Assembly (NCBI GenBank): GCA_958450325.1
Contig: OY288247.1
Coordinates: 13,382,429-13,446,428 of the forward strand
Length of the DNA: 64,000 nt
Direction of reading: 5' to 3'
DNA from: Agrostemma githago
Taxonomy: Eukaryota; Streptophyta; Magnoliopsida; Caryophyllales; Caryophyllaceae
In this document: one piece after another, positions 31,485 to 43,239 of the stretch
Layout: the number at the start of each line of letters is the position of its first letter
Position numbering within the stretch: position 1 is the stretch's first letter
Program-made: the position numbers and the translations under genes
Notes under the pieces: model-generated
The model's input: only the letters and a program-made list of their open reading frames with translations
Told to the model about the DNA's origin: nothing
Database searches by the model: none

Positions 31485-34005
31485 TGTGGACATGACATAG
31501 GTCCACCCCGACGCGGCCACGCGCGGGTTTTGGGGAGGCGAATGAATCTCCATGAGATGGTCAAATGGAAATTTAAATCGAAGTTGGAGTCGCCACCGAA
31601 TTTTATGGTTATTCGGAACCGTTCGAGCCCACTCTATGTCGTAGTGGGCCGTGTAAAAAATACGGCCCATTTCCGATGTCAGAGTTTATTGGGCTCGTCC
31701 CTTTGCAGTTCGATATAGATGCCGACTTGAGCGGTTAATCGTATATTGAATGACTCTCGTTGCCAATGGTTTCGGACATCCGGAAACCACGGTTCTGAGT
31801 AAGGGGTGAGGGTACGTGTTGGGAAGCTCACTAAGAACACCCAACCCCGCCCGCACATTAGCGGCCTTTACTAGGATATCGAATGACGTTTTAATGCGCG
31901 CGTTAGTAATACGATGAATGATATGCAAACATTGTTTTCCTAAGCATGTGAGGAATTGAATGGGTTGCTAAGTCGGTTTAATGCATGAAAAATTAATTAA
32001 CGTCAAAGTTGAATTTAGCATGTGAGATTCGTTTTAGTATAATAAAACAAACGAAATAAAAAGGATGAACTTGCTACAAAAGATGAACAAACGAGTTAGT
32101 ATCGATTTGTAAATAATAATAGCAAGAAATAAATATGCGAAATCGAGAAAATAAATATTAATCGAAATCTGAAAAATATTGCTGAAAAGACGTTGTTTTG
32201 TATAAAAAACGATGTTCGAAAAAAAAAAGAACGAAAAGGGGCGTCGGGACAGCCGGCCGCGCGGCTCGCCCGGGATGCCGGCGGGTCGCGCGTCGGGCTG
32301 GTTTTGGACGCGGTTTTCTGAAAATTCGATTTATTAAATCGCGTACGAATATTGCATGATTCGTACTCGAATTAATATTTTCGATATTCGCTATATTCGA
32401 TAATTGACTACGAAATCAATATCAAATATTTAGAATAGTTTTAGAAAAGATGTAAATTTTAGAAATCGTCTCGTAGAATAAATAATAAAACGACCGAAAA
32501 AGTAAAAAAAACGGTCCGGATTGCGAGCCGTCTGGTTTTTGTATTTTGTTCGAAATTGCTAAATTGATAAATCGCGTACAAAATATGAATTAATTTTTAC
32601 TTGATTTATGTTTTCGATATTCGTCGTATCCGATATTCGATTATGAAATCGATATCGGATATTTAGAATGAGTTTTAAAAAAAAAGGTTTTGTAAAATTA
32701 TTTGTTTTGAACGAAAAGTAAGAGAAAAGAATTTTGAACGAAAAAGAATGTAACGATTTTTTGACATCGTCGAGATCTTAATATAATTCTTTTCAATACA
32801 ATATTCGATTATAGAAAAATCGATATCATATTTTTTAGAATATATGTTATGAAAATAATTTTTCGTTAATAACGATATTAGAGAAAAAAAGAAAAAAAAC
32901 GACTCTTGACCCATAATAAAAAACGGACGAAGAGAAGGAAGGAGAAGAAAGGAGAAATCGGGTTTGGTACACCCTCAACCTACATGCTTTTGTTGACTCG
33001 GATCGGAGCTCGTCGGAATGTGGCTAGGCACAGGAGCGTCGAGTTTGGTTCGGCTAGGGGGGTTCGGTTTGGACGAGACGGGTGAAGGGTGTCGGGAATT
33101 GGACCGGTTTCCTTCGGGTGTGTAATATCGGTTTCTCGATGCTAAGTGTAAAGATGATTGATGAGGAAGTTGTGTATTCTAATGTTACTAGTTGATGTCG
33201 ATAATGAATGTGTGTGTTGCTAATTATTCGTGTCTAAAGTGTTGAATGGGAGGGCCTATTTATAGGGTGTTCCCGACCTTGATTTAGGAGAGTTTGACTA
33301 CCGCCCAGGATAGGAAACGTAGGAGTTTCAGAAGCATGAGAATTACACTTTCTTGTGAAGGAAGTAAGGGAAACTCGGCTGATTTGTGCTGTTTTGGCCG
33401 AGTGTTTTACACTCGGTCGGGTGTTCGAATCGGTTTTTGAATAGGATTCCTGTTTGAGCTAGAATTACCGCTTGAGTAAGAAGCTGAGGAGAATGAGAAT
33501 TCCGTTTTCTTGCGAGGGAAGAAAAGGAGTCTCGGCTGGTTCATGCTACTCGGCCGAGTGACTGCACTTGGTTGAGTCGTTTAAATCGGTTTTCGGATAG
33601 GATTCCTACTTGAGATCGAATTCTACCCTTAAACGAACTTGTTTATTATTTTGTGTAGCTGATTTTTTGTGGAGTTTGGGTAGAAATGGGACGCGTGAGA
33701 CATCACAGTCGGTCCACAAGTCTCGAGAAATATCTTTGACCGGGTTTTGACTCGGTCGCTAAAAGACGGTTTTACCCCTGGTGTCGGATTTGACCCAAAT
33801 TAGTGTTATTTGACTCGAAACGACCCACTGGGCCTGAATTTGAGGTTGGTTTTGTGAAATTTGTACTCCGTAAAATACCTAGGCCAAATGCCATGATTTC
33901 GAGCCCATTTCCGAGTACGTTAAAAGCACGTTTGCGTCCGATCATAATCGGGTGTTTGTCAGAAACTACTATAGACACCTGGCGGTCAAAATGTGGGTGT
34001 CTACA
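31485..34005 (-). repeat. 3' LTR of A2 (2521 bp)
   Basis: It is homologous to the A1 LTR with TG...CA ends. It has the CCTATAAATAGG TATA box at 33266-33255 and the duplicated U3 units with inverted repeat at 33398-33416 (CCGAGTGT/ACACTCGG around a TTT loop). Confidence 0.94.
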
Positions 34006-34305
34006 GAGCCCCCACTCTGACTGAGGCTTGGACAGGGCGAAAGTCAGAGTAGCCACCAGGTCAATCAAGGATTAAAACCTGGCAGCTTCCGGTCGGGTCG
34101 TTTAAGGTCCATTAGACCTGCGTGTAGGGCCCGCCGGCCATGGATTAGAAATGTACCTGAACTGATGATGATAACTCTGTGGGGAATTGAACTCGTCGTA
34201 TAAGACTTAAAATGGGCCTGTATGTGGGCTCATTTTGTTAAATGTCGTTGGGGAGTTATGCAAATTGCATGGTCCTGCTTGAGTCGTCCTGTACATATTT
34301 ATCTA
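34006..34305 (-). other. A2 polypurine tract and spacer
   Basis: Positions 34006-34018 are the reverse of AGAGTGGGGGCTC, the purine tract. The rest matches A1 at about 10361-10640 and is non-coding. At about 34305 homology jumps to A1 position ~9414, marking a deletion of about 950 bp. Confidence 0.75.
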
Positions 34306-35440
34306 GGGTCGTAAGAGGGATCCGTCGGTCAGGCTGACCGGGAGTACCCGGCTTCTACAGGTATGCTGTTTTTTGATTTTTCGGTTTTTCCCGATTTTCC
34401 GGTTTTTTGCGGTTCGTGCGGTTTTTCCCGATTTTCCCGATTCCTGCGGTTTTCTCGGTTTTCGCGTCTTTTCACGTTTTTTTTTAAAAAAATTTTAAAC
34501 GCGATTTTGACGATTTTGATTTTTTTGCGGTTTTTTTTAGCTGTGGCTGTTTGAGAGGCTATCGATCTTGGATCCTCCCTTAGACGTGAGCCGGTATCAA
34601 CCCAGGCAAGTAATGTCGAGAAGACGAGCTATTCCCTTTTCTCGCTTCAACACTCAAAAATACTGGGATGAGGTGCTATCCTTCCATGGAGGCTTACTGA
34701 TCCGTTGGGCCGTACCATGGTGGCCGATTTACGTCTGGACCGGTCTAGAGTCTCGAGATAGGGCTAGATATCAGGTAATCCTATCTTTTAGGCAGACAAT
34801 TCACCTCTTTCCCAATCGCATACTTAGGCAATATGGTCGGGTGCAAAGAATCCCAGAAATCGAGGCTGTTGTGAGTGAATCTACTCAGCTGACGGATGTG
34901 ATGTGTGACACCTGGATGCAAAGGTGGTATACACGAGCTACTTGGCCTGTTCTCAAAAACTCTCATTCGATCTGGGTAACCGATTCTTATGTAAGATGGA
35001 CCCGAGCTGATTCAGCTAAAACTCGAGCTGCCTTGAAAACTGACGAGGCCTATGACCTGTTACGCCGGGAGCATGCTAAAGACAATAGAAGCTTCTTTGC
35101 CGAAGAAGCTACTTCGACAGGTCAGAAAGGGAAATCTAGGACTCAAACTGAAGGGTCCAGTATTAAGGGTGCACGGGGGAAAGTGAGCCCCCAGACAGAT
35201 CTACTTAGGAGACTAGGACCAAGGCTGGCGGTCAAGGACCGACTGGGTCCTCGAGACAGGCTTCCCGAACCCGTTAGGGCTCGGCTTGGACCGGTGCAAA
35301 TGATGGACGACCCAAAATCGAAGAAGCGGGTTCGAACTAAAGAAATTCCCCTTGTGATTAGGGAACGTTCGCCCCCACCCCGTCGGCCTCGGGCTCCACG
35401 TGACCCGAAAGATAAGGGAAAAGGGAAAATGTACGAGTAG
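34306..35440 (+). pseudogene. Antisense gene of A2: promoter and most of exon 1 deleted, exon 2 open
   Basis: Only about 55 bp of exon 1 remain (34306-34360, ending GGCTTCTACAG). The intron is 34361-34540 (180 bp, GTATGC...TTTTTTTTAG). Exon 2, 34541-35440, is 300 codons with no break: LWLFERLSILDPP, TQKYWDEVLSFHGG, WWPIYVWTGLE, STQLTDVMCDTWMQRWY, then a basic tail with three LGP(R/V) repeats and PKSKKRVR. Compared with A1, about 950 bp covering the TATA box, start codon and most of exon 1 are gone. An ATG at 34568 could give a 290-residue protein if another promoter is used. The domain looks plant-mobile-domain-like only together with exon 1. Confidence 0.72.
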
Positions 35441-35797
35441 TCTCCTAAATTTATTATTTAAGTATTACTACTATTTTTGTGGTGTGATTTTGTTTGTGTT
35501 TTTTTTTTTGTGATGTATTTTTGAAATAATAAAGACATATTAGTGAATACCGTTCCCGTCTTTTCGTTATTGCAATGGTTGTACCCTTTTGAGGGGTTGC
35601 CTACGTATCCAAAATTAATGGAATCAAACCTTCCGTAGTTCATAATTATTTTTGCAATTTTCGAATACATCAAGATTATTAATTCGAGATGCGCAACGGT
35701 AGGATAAATGATCCTAGCTTATTGACTTGCTTAAAATTTTTGAAAATTCATAAAAAGACATTTTTTATAAATTTTGCAAATGACATTGAGATAGGGT
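35441..35797. other. A2 spacer between convergent genes
   Basis: It is AT-rich and homologous to A1 7911-8275. It must contain the 3' ends of the polyprotein and antisense transcripts. No coding frame is seen. Confidence 0.6.
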
Positions 35798-38700
35798 TTA
35801 TGGGTAGTAACGCTTCAGTTGGTCCAAGTTTGTTGGATTGACGAACTCGTTCCCGTCCAAGTCCGTTAGCATTACTGCTCCTCCTGAAAGAATTTTCTTC
35901 ACTAGATATGGCCCGGCCCAATTGGGTTTGAATTTTCCTCTTGGGTCAACCGGCAGTAAAGCTCGAACAGATTTTAGGACTAGATCGCCCTCTTTGATGT
36001 TCCTGGGCCTAACCCTTTTGTTAAAAGCCCGTTGGATCATTTTCTGATATATCTGAATATTATTCAGAGCCCGGGACCGTCGTTCGTCTAAGAGGACTAG
36101 CGAGTCATATCGGGCTTGGATCCAGTCTGCTTCGGGTACTTGACTTTCGAGTAGAATCCTGAGTGATGGTACTTCTAATTCGACCGGTTGGACTGCTTCC
36201 ATTCCATATGTAAGATAGTATGGAGTTGCACCGGTTCCAGTTCGAATTGATGTCCGATATCCACATAAGGCAAAGGGTATCTTGTCGGGCCAGTCCCGGT
36301 AATTTTCAGCCATCTTTTTAAGAATGGTGACAATTGTTTTATTGGCTGCTTCTACCGCTCCATTTGTTTGAGGACGGTAAGGTGACGATGTATGCCTTTG
36401 GATCTTGTACTTTTCCAGCAAAGTGGCGGTTTCAGCTTGGAAATGGGTCCCGTGATCGCTGATGAACTCATGCGGAATCCCGTATCGACATATAATCTTG
36501 TTTTGGATGAACTTAGCCACGTTTTTTGCATTCAAGATCCGGTATGACTCGGCTTCGACCCATTTAGTGAAATAGTCGATAGCCACTAGGATAAAGCAGT
36601 GACCTCCCGTCCCGGAAGGGTTCACTTTTCCGATTATATCAATTCCCCATGTTGAGAATGGCCATGGTGATGTCATTGTATATAATAGGGATGAAGGCAT
36701 ATGCTGAACGTTGGCGAAAATCTGACAGTTATGGCAGTGTTTGACATACAACTGACAGTCAGTTTCCATGCTATTCCAGTAATAACCGAGTCTTGCGATT
36801 TGCCGGGCCAGCATATGGGCGTTCATGTGTGGACCGTTTTCACCATCATGTACTTTGGCCATGACTCTTTCGGCTCGAGTTTTGTCAATGCATAGAAGTA
36901 AAGCCCCCTGTGCTGTCTTCTTATATAACTGTCCATCATCTGTGCGGATGAACTGGGTTGCCCATCTTCGTAGAGCTTTCTTGGCCCGGTTTTCAGCTCC
37001 CGGAGGATATTCCCCTGATGTTAAGTAGGTTAGAATAGCCTGGTACCAAGGTTCTGGATCAGTTATTTCAATATCTTGGATAGCGTGGATGTATGCCGGC
37101 TCTGACCGCCTTTCGACGCAAATGGGCATGCTGGTTAGATGCGCTGGGATATTCAGTAAAGATGCTAATTTTGAGAGAGCATCTGCAAACTGGTTTTCTT
37201 CCCGAGGCAGATAAATGTACTCTACTTTTTGGAATTGTTTTTCGAGAACCCTTACTCGCGCTTGGTAAGCCACGAGATTTACGTTCCGAGTTTTCCATTT
37301 TTGTAGGGTTTGATTTATGACTAGTGACGAGTCACCGTGGACCCGGAGGTTTGTTACTCCTAAATCGGCGGCGGCTTGCAACCCGTGAATGCATGCTTCG
37401 TATTCGGCTGCGTTGTTAGTTATGTCAAAGTCTAGCTTGATGGATAACGGGGTGTGTTCCCCTTGTGGTGAGATTAGTAGAATCCCGACACCAAAACCTC
37501 GAAACTTGGATGCTCCGTCGAAATACAGATCCCATGTGTCGGCGTCGGTATGGAATATGTCTTCATCTGGGAAGGCCCAAGTATCGGTGTGTTCTTCCTC
37601 GGATACCGGACTATCAGCGAGGAATTCTGCTACTACCCGGCCTTTGATGGCTTTTAAAGGTACGAACTTGAGGTCGAACTCAGCTAGCATTAAAGTCCAT
37701 CTGGATATACAGCCGTTGAGGATGGGCTTCTGGAACTGATACTTGATTGGATCCATTTTGGAGAGCACGTGTACCTCGTGACTAAGCATGTAGTGTCGGA
37801 GTTTTTTAGTGGCCCATACAAAAGCTAGACACGTCTTCTCGAGCATGGTGTACTTGCATTCGTATTCCAAGAACTTTTTACTGATGTAGTAAATAGCCCG
37901 TTCTTCAGAATCAACCGTCTGGGCTAGCATAGCGCCCATGGCCGTCTCGGTCGTTGTTAGGTATAGCGACAGAGGCAAACCATGCTGAGGTGGCATTAGC
38001 ACCGGTGGAGAGGATAGAATTTCCTTGATCTTATCGAAAGCCATTTGACATTTGTCGTCCCATAGTGTTCGTTCTCCTATCTTCAGTTTCTTGAAAATGG
38101 GTTCACATACCATGGTTAGCTTGCTTTGAAATGAATCGGCTTATGTATTGGACTTTCCCGAGAAACCCCCTTATCTCCTTTTCGGTTTTAGGCGGTTGCA
38201 TTTCGGTTATGGCCTTGATCTTTGCTGGGTCAACTTCGATGCCACGTTGGCTAACAATGTGGCCCAGTAGCTTGCCCGATGTTACCCCGAAACTGCATTT
38301 TTGAGGGTTTAACCTCATATTGTACTTGCGTAGTCGGGTGAAGAACTTCCTTAGAGCTGCAATGTGCCCGTTTTGGTCCTTTGACTTGACAATCATATCG
38401 TCGACGTAGACCTCCACCTCCTTATGCATCATGTCATGCAATAAAGTGGTGGCGGTCCGTTGATAAGTGGCACCAGCGTTAATAAGCCCAAATGGCATCA
38501 CGGTATAGCAGTAAGTCCCCCAAGGTGTGACGAAGGTGGTCTTACTCATGTCTTCTTCCGCCATTTTGATTTGATTGTATCCGGCATACCCGTCCATGAA
38601 TGATAGAAGGGCATGGTCAGCCGTGTTATCCACCAATATGTCGATGTGTGGCAACGGAAAATCGTCTTTTGGGCTGGCCTTATTAAGGTCCCGAAAATCT

Positions 38701-41700
38701 ACACATACTCGGACTTTGCCATCCTTTTTGGGTACTGGTACTATGTTTGCAACCCAGTCTGGATATTCAGACACTTGGATAAAGCCCGCTTTGAATTGTT
38801 TATCAATTTCTTCCTTGACTTTGAGAGACCATTCGGGCCTCATTCTTCGGAGTTTCTGTTTTACCGGTTTGTACCCGTCTGTGATGGGTATTCGGTGTTC
38901 AGCTATTTCCCGGTCTATTCCCGGCATGTCCTTGTAGGACCATGCAAAGACGTCTTTGAATTCTTGGAGGAGATCCGTGAACTGTTGTCTCTCTTCAGGA
39001 TCTAAAGATAGGCCCATCTTAAGCATCTGAGGTTCTAAAGGGGTTCCTACGTTGATGGAATCGGTTTCTTCGATTACCGGATCTCGGGATTCCCTTTGCT
39101 CAAGTTGCTCGATTAGATGCGGAGGCAATGGTACCTGTTCATCGGGTTTCTCAATGTCATTGCAAGTAAGATTTTTGAAAACATTTTGAAAATAAGCCAA
39201 GTCGTAAGCAGAACGGTTATCGTTATTATTGATAGTAAATTTTGAAAAGAGCTCAAAGAGAGCTGCCATCTGATCGTTGGTCAGAGGCGGGATAGGGAGA
39301 GCCCTCGGGACAGACTCCGGGGCTCCCGATGGTGTGACTAAAGGAGGGAGAGGGGTTACAGACTCGATCCTAGTACTGGACCCTTTAGACTTTGACTCAG
39401 ACTCCGACTCTGACTCTGACTCGGACTCGGACTCAGATTCAGACTCGATAGCATGCATATCTCCTTCTCCAGTAGTTAGCTTGTAGACTCGACCCTGACT
39501 GTCGGTCCACTTGGTTGTCTTCCTCCAAGCTCTCTTCCCAGTGTCGGCATCAACTTCAGAGATCAGCTTAGTTGGATCGAACCTGCTGCTGCGGAGGATC
39601 AAGCTGACTAACTCCTGTTTAGGGGTCGGGACGACCTTGTCTTCCCCGAAGAGTAGTCCTAGGATGGGCTCAGTATTGCTTGTGCCCTCCTTTGATTCGG
39701 CCTGGATAAGGGCGAAGATGTCATCTGGGATGAAATTGTATTCCCAAGCCAGTTTGGTCCCGGGATATGAGATGGTGGGCTGATAGAGGCCCGTTTGAAT
39801 AGCTCCGAACACCGGGGTGACGAACGTGACCGTCTTGGACTGGTTCATGCATCCGGACTCCAAGGTGTAGCCTAGACCGAGGTGGGATTGCCCGTTGTTC
39901 AAGGTTTCGATAATTTTCCCGGGTGGAAGATAGGGCCTTGATGTGATTCCCGGTAGACAACCCAGATTCTGTAGCATCGTATCGATGCTAGTAGTGAAGT
40001 ATGGCCGAAAAAGGTATTCCTCCTCGATTATTCCCACAAAGTTGAATCCTCGTGGGTCAGCTGAGCCTGCCGTGTTGCAGCTTGACACGGTTATGGGAGT
40101 AGCTTCGAGAGTGATGATCCCATCCTGTAAAGGTAGTTTCACCTTTCTGTGAAGAGTGGATGACACGGCTTTGACCGCGTGAATCCATGGTCTACCAAGT
40201 AGCAGATTGAAAGATGAAGTGACATCGATCACTTGAAATTCTAATTCCTTCTCGATCGGGCCTGTTATGATTGTTAGTTTTACGGCCCCAGCAACTGATT
40301 TTTGGCTCCCATCAAAAGCCTGGATAGTCTTTGCAGTCGGAAGGTAGTCAGCCTCGGTAATGCCGAGGGCCTTGGTGGTCCTTAAAGGAAGGACGTTGAC
40401 TGCGGACCCATCATCAATCAGGGTCATCGGGAGATATTTGCTTCGACAGATCACCGTGATGTATAGGGCCAAGTTATGGGTGGTCCCGAATGGTGGAAGG
40501 TCGGACACGGAGAAAGTGATAAGTGGGCCCTCTCCTTTGGACCTGTCCTTAAGGTGTGGCAAGATCGTGGCTACCATCTCAGTGGGGGTAACCGATGAGT
40601 CGACCTTGATTTCATCAAGGGCCCTAGTAAGTGCTGCTCGATGTTCCTGAGAACTAACCAAAAGCTGCCATATAGTAATATTAGTTCGGACCCTCTTCAA
40701 TTGTCTGACTAGGGTCGTGTCGGCGTTTGGTTCATCAGGAGTAAGTTCCGTCTTGGAGGGTTCAGTGACGGTTTCCGGAGTGGTGAGGCCGGCCGTGATG
40801 GTGTGTGTACCGGCCAGAGCTCTGGCTTTGGCTTTCCGGACCTCTTCGATGGTGACAGGGACAGCTTCCCCCTTAGCCAAGTAAACATCATCTTCATCGT
40901 CGTTCAATATCCCGTTGATTTGGGAAATGAAAGGGGAAATGAGATGAGAACAGTCAACTACCTCTCTGGTAAAGATGGCATGAGTAGCAAGAGGATTATT
41001 TTTGTTACTCGGCTTGTCACTGGGTAGTGGTATCTTCCCACTTTCGATCAGATCTTGGATAAGATGCTTCAACTTCCAACATTTCTCCGTGTCATGCCCG
41101 TTGCCTTGGTGATAATGGCAATAGGCCTGAATGTTGTAGCTTTTGGATCGGTTTTCCACGGGAACTTCCGGAATCGGGCCTATCGGTTGGATTAGGCCTT
41201 TCGAAGACAGCCTTTGTAAGGCATTAGCATAGGTTGTCCCTATGTCGGTGAATACCCAATTTGGAGTATTCTTTTTGGTCGAGGTGTCAAGGGAGTTAAC
41301 CTCGTCGAAGATGCTTCGGGCCGCCGTCGTGGTTGCGGGCTTACTGGAGGACGAACTGGCTCCTTGATACCCCTTGGTAAAGGCCTTAGTAAGGTTCTCT
41401 AGCCTTAGATCATCTTCGATTCTAGTACCCATTTCGGTCAAAGTGGCGAAGTCGGGTATGATGGCGTACCTGAGATGGACTCGGTAAGCGGGGAGGAGGT
41501 TTTTGAGAAAGGCCTCCACTAGCACTTTTTCGGTGGGCTTGTCCACCAGTTTAACGCTTTCGGTCCTCCACCTTTGAAGGTATTTGGTGAAACCCTCTTA
41601 AGGCTCTTGGGCCATAACTTCCAGAGTACGCATGGTAGTCTGGATTTCAGCATTATCCGCGTAATTTCGCGCGAATTCCATTGCAACATCGTCCCAAGTT

Positions 41701-42158
41701 TTGTATTTCTTGGGGTCAAGCCTGTAGTACCAGGCTTTCGGGTGTTTCTCCAGAGAGGAAGCAAAGAGATGCTTAAACATGGTCGATTTGACCCCCTTAA
41801 CAGCCATAAAGTCCTTGAAAGCCCGAATGTGAAGTACCGGGTCTTCAGTCCCATCGAACATTGGCAAGCCCGTTAAGTCGAGGTTAGCGGGCAGTTCATC
41901 AGTTAAGGGTGAATAGGTACGGGCATTTTCCGTGAGAATAGTGTTTCTGGTGGTCGAGTGGACCTGTTCCTGCAACTTTTGGACCGCGCCGGCCAGTGCG
42001 GCCAGAGATCCGTCATCCTCGATCGAAGCATTGGGGGTTCCCTGTTCCACGACACTAACCCGAGTGACGATGGCAATCTGGTCCTCCCGCATTTTCCTCA
42101 ATTGGTCCTGGATTTGGGCCAACGTGGTGGTCAACTCGTCTATGGCTTTTTGCGTCAT
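35798..42158 (-). pseudogene. gag-pol: Gag-Pol polyprotein of A2, one stop and one 4-bp frameshift
   Basis: From ATG at 42158 the layout equals A1: heptad-rich start, Gag domain, CHYHQGNGHDTEKC knuckle, protease (LIDDGSAVNVLP), nine Glu-Ser pairs near 39440, RT with YVDD at about 38408-38397, two RNases H and integrase, ending LDQLKRYYP. A TAA at 41600-41598 lies where A1 has Lys. A direct duplication of AAGC near 38125 shifts the frame between RT and the first RNase H. Both halves are otherwise open: 1147 codons upstream and 771 downstream. Unlike A1, it keeps PFSTW before the first integrase Asp. It is the best-preserved Tat polyprotein in the window. Confidence 0.93.
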
Positions 42159-43218
42159 GGTTCGAGTGAAGGGTGGCCTGTCTGTAAGAGCACCACGTAA
42201 TTAGCAACTTAACCCGAATCCTAAGAAAAGTACATCCCGAGCAAGGGAAAGGGAAGAAGACTAAAATGGAAATGACTCGGAAAAGACACCTAGACGGGTG
42301 ACTTGTGAAAAGGTGGGCCTTCCTCAGGATCCAACGCTGTGGGTTGGGCCCTGTTCGAAGGAAGGTTCACGTGAGACATTCCCAGACTTTTAGACTCGAT
42401 TGTGTAAACGGGCCGCCCTTTGTCGGAGTATGTCCTACGTAGGTGGGCCTTGCCTTAGTAAAATAAGGCGGACTAGGATAGGGGGGAAACTCGTGATGTA
42501 AGATCGACGGAGTTTCGACGCTAGAGACTTCAACGAATTATGACACGACCCGACACTGCTAAATACGGGAAGTCCTAAGAAGAGGAAGTTTTGAAATATA
42601 ATATTTTGAAAAGGCCCGAAAAATCGGGGAGAACCGGCCCATTTTCGAGAAAAACGGAAAGGATGGGCCGGGTGATGGTTTTGAAAATTTCGAAAATAAT
42701 TTCGAGTTTTGAATTGGGCATAATACCGGCTAGAAAAAAGCTATTTTGAGTAAGATCATAAGTCCTAAGTTCGGTATATGTCTGGGGTTTTGAAATTGGA
42801 TATTTTGGAAAGGATGCAAATTTTTGAAAAATGACGTTTTTTGAAAAAGATGTGGATCAAGCAGCACGTAGTCATGGAAACAGTATAATGATGTCATGTA
42901 TGCTCTTAAGCTAAGTCTCGGTTAGTCTATAAGGGTCTATACCAGTGTACATAGCCTATCGAGAATCGGGGCGGACTCCCTAACTCGAGTTGAGATTAGG
43001 ACATGTCGTAAAACCCATACGAATCGGCTAATGGACACCTTTGACATAACCAATTTGGACTATATCAATGGTATAGTGGGACGTCGGTCACGAGTACCGG
43101 CCCGAGAAAAATGGGGTTATGCATGAACCGTAAAACTAAAACGCGCATTGTACTAGTCAAACGATTTCTATTCGAGTCTCACCCTGAGGATACCAAAGGT
43201 TATTAACTCATCAGTAAA
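42159..43218 (-). other. Untranslated leader of A2
   Basis: About 1.06 kb homologous to the A1 leader, with no conserved frame. Confidence 0.6.
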
Positions 43219-43236
43219 TCCCCGGCGGAGTCGCCA
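43219..43236 (-). other. Primer binding site of A2
   Basis: On the minus strand this reads TGGCGACTCCGCCGGGGA, one base different from A1, three bases from the LTR. Confidence 0.8.
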
Positions 43237-43239
43237 AAT

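Noticed and set aside
34363..34554. Phe-rich 63-codon frame on the plus strand
   Set aside because: It lies in the intron of the A2 antisense gene and is a by-product of TTT-rich sequence.
39277..39486. Asp-Ser repeat protein on the plus strand
   Set aside because: Antisense shadow of the Glu-Ser run in the A2 polyprotein.
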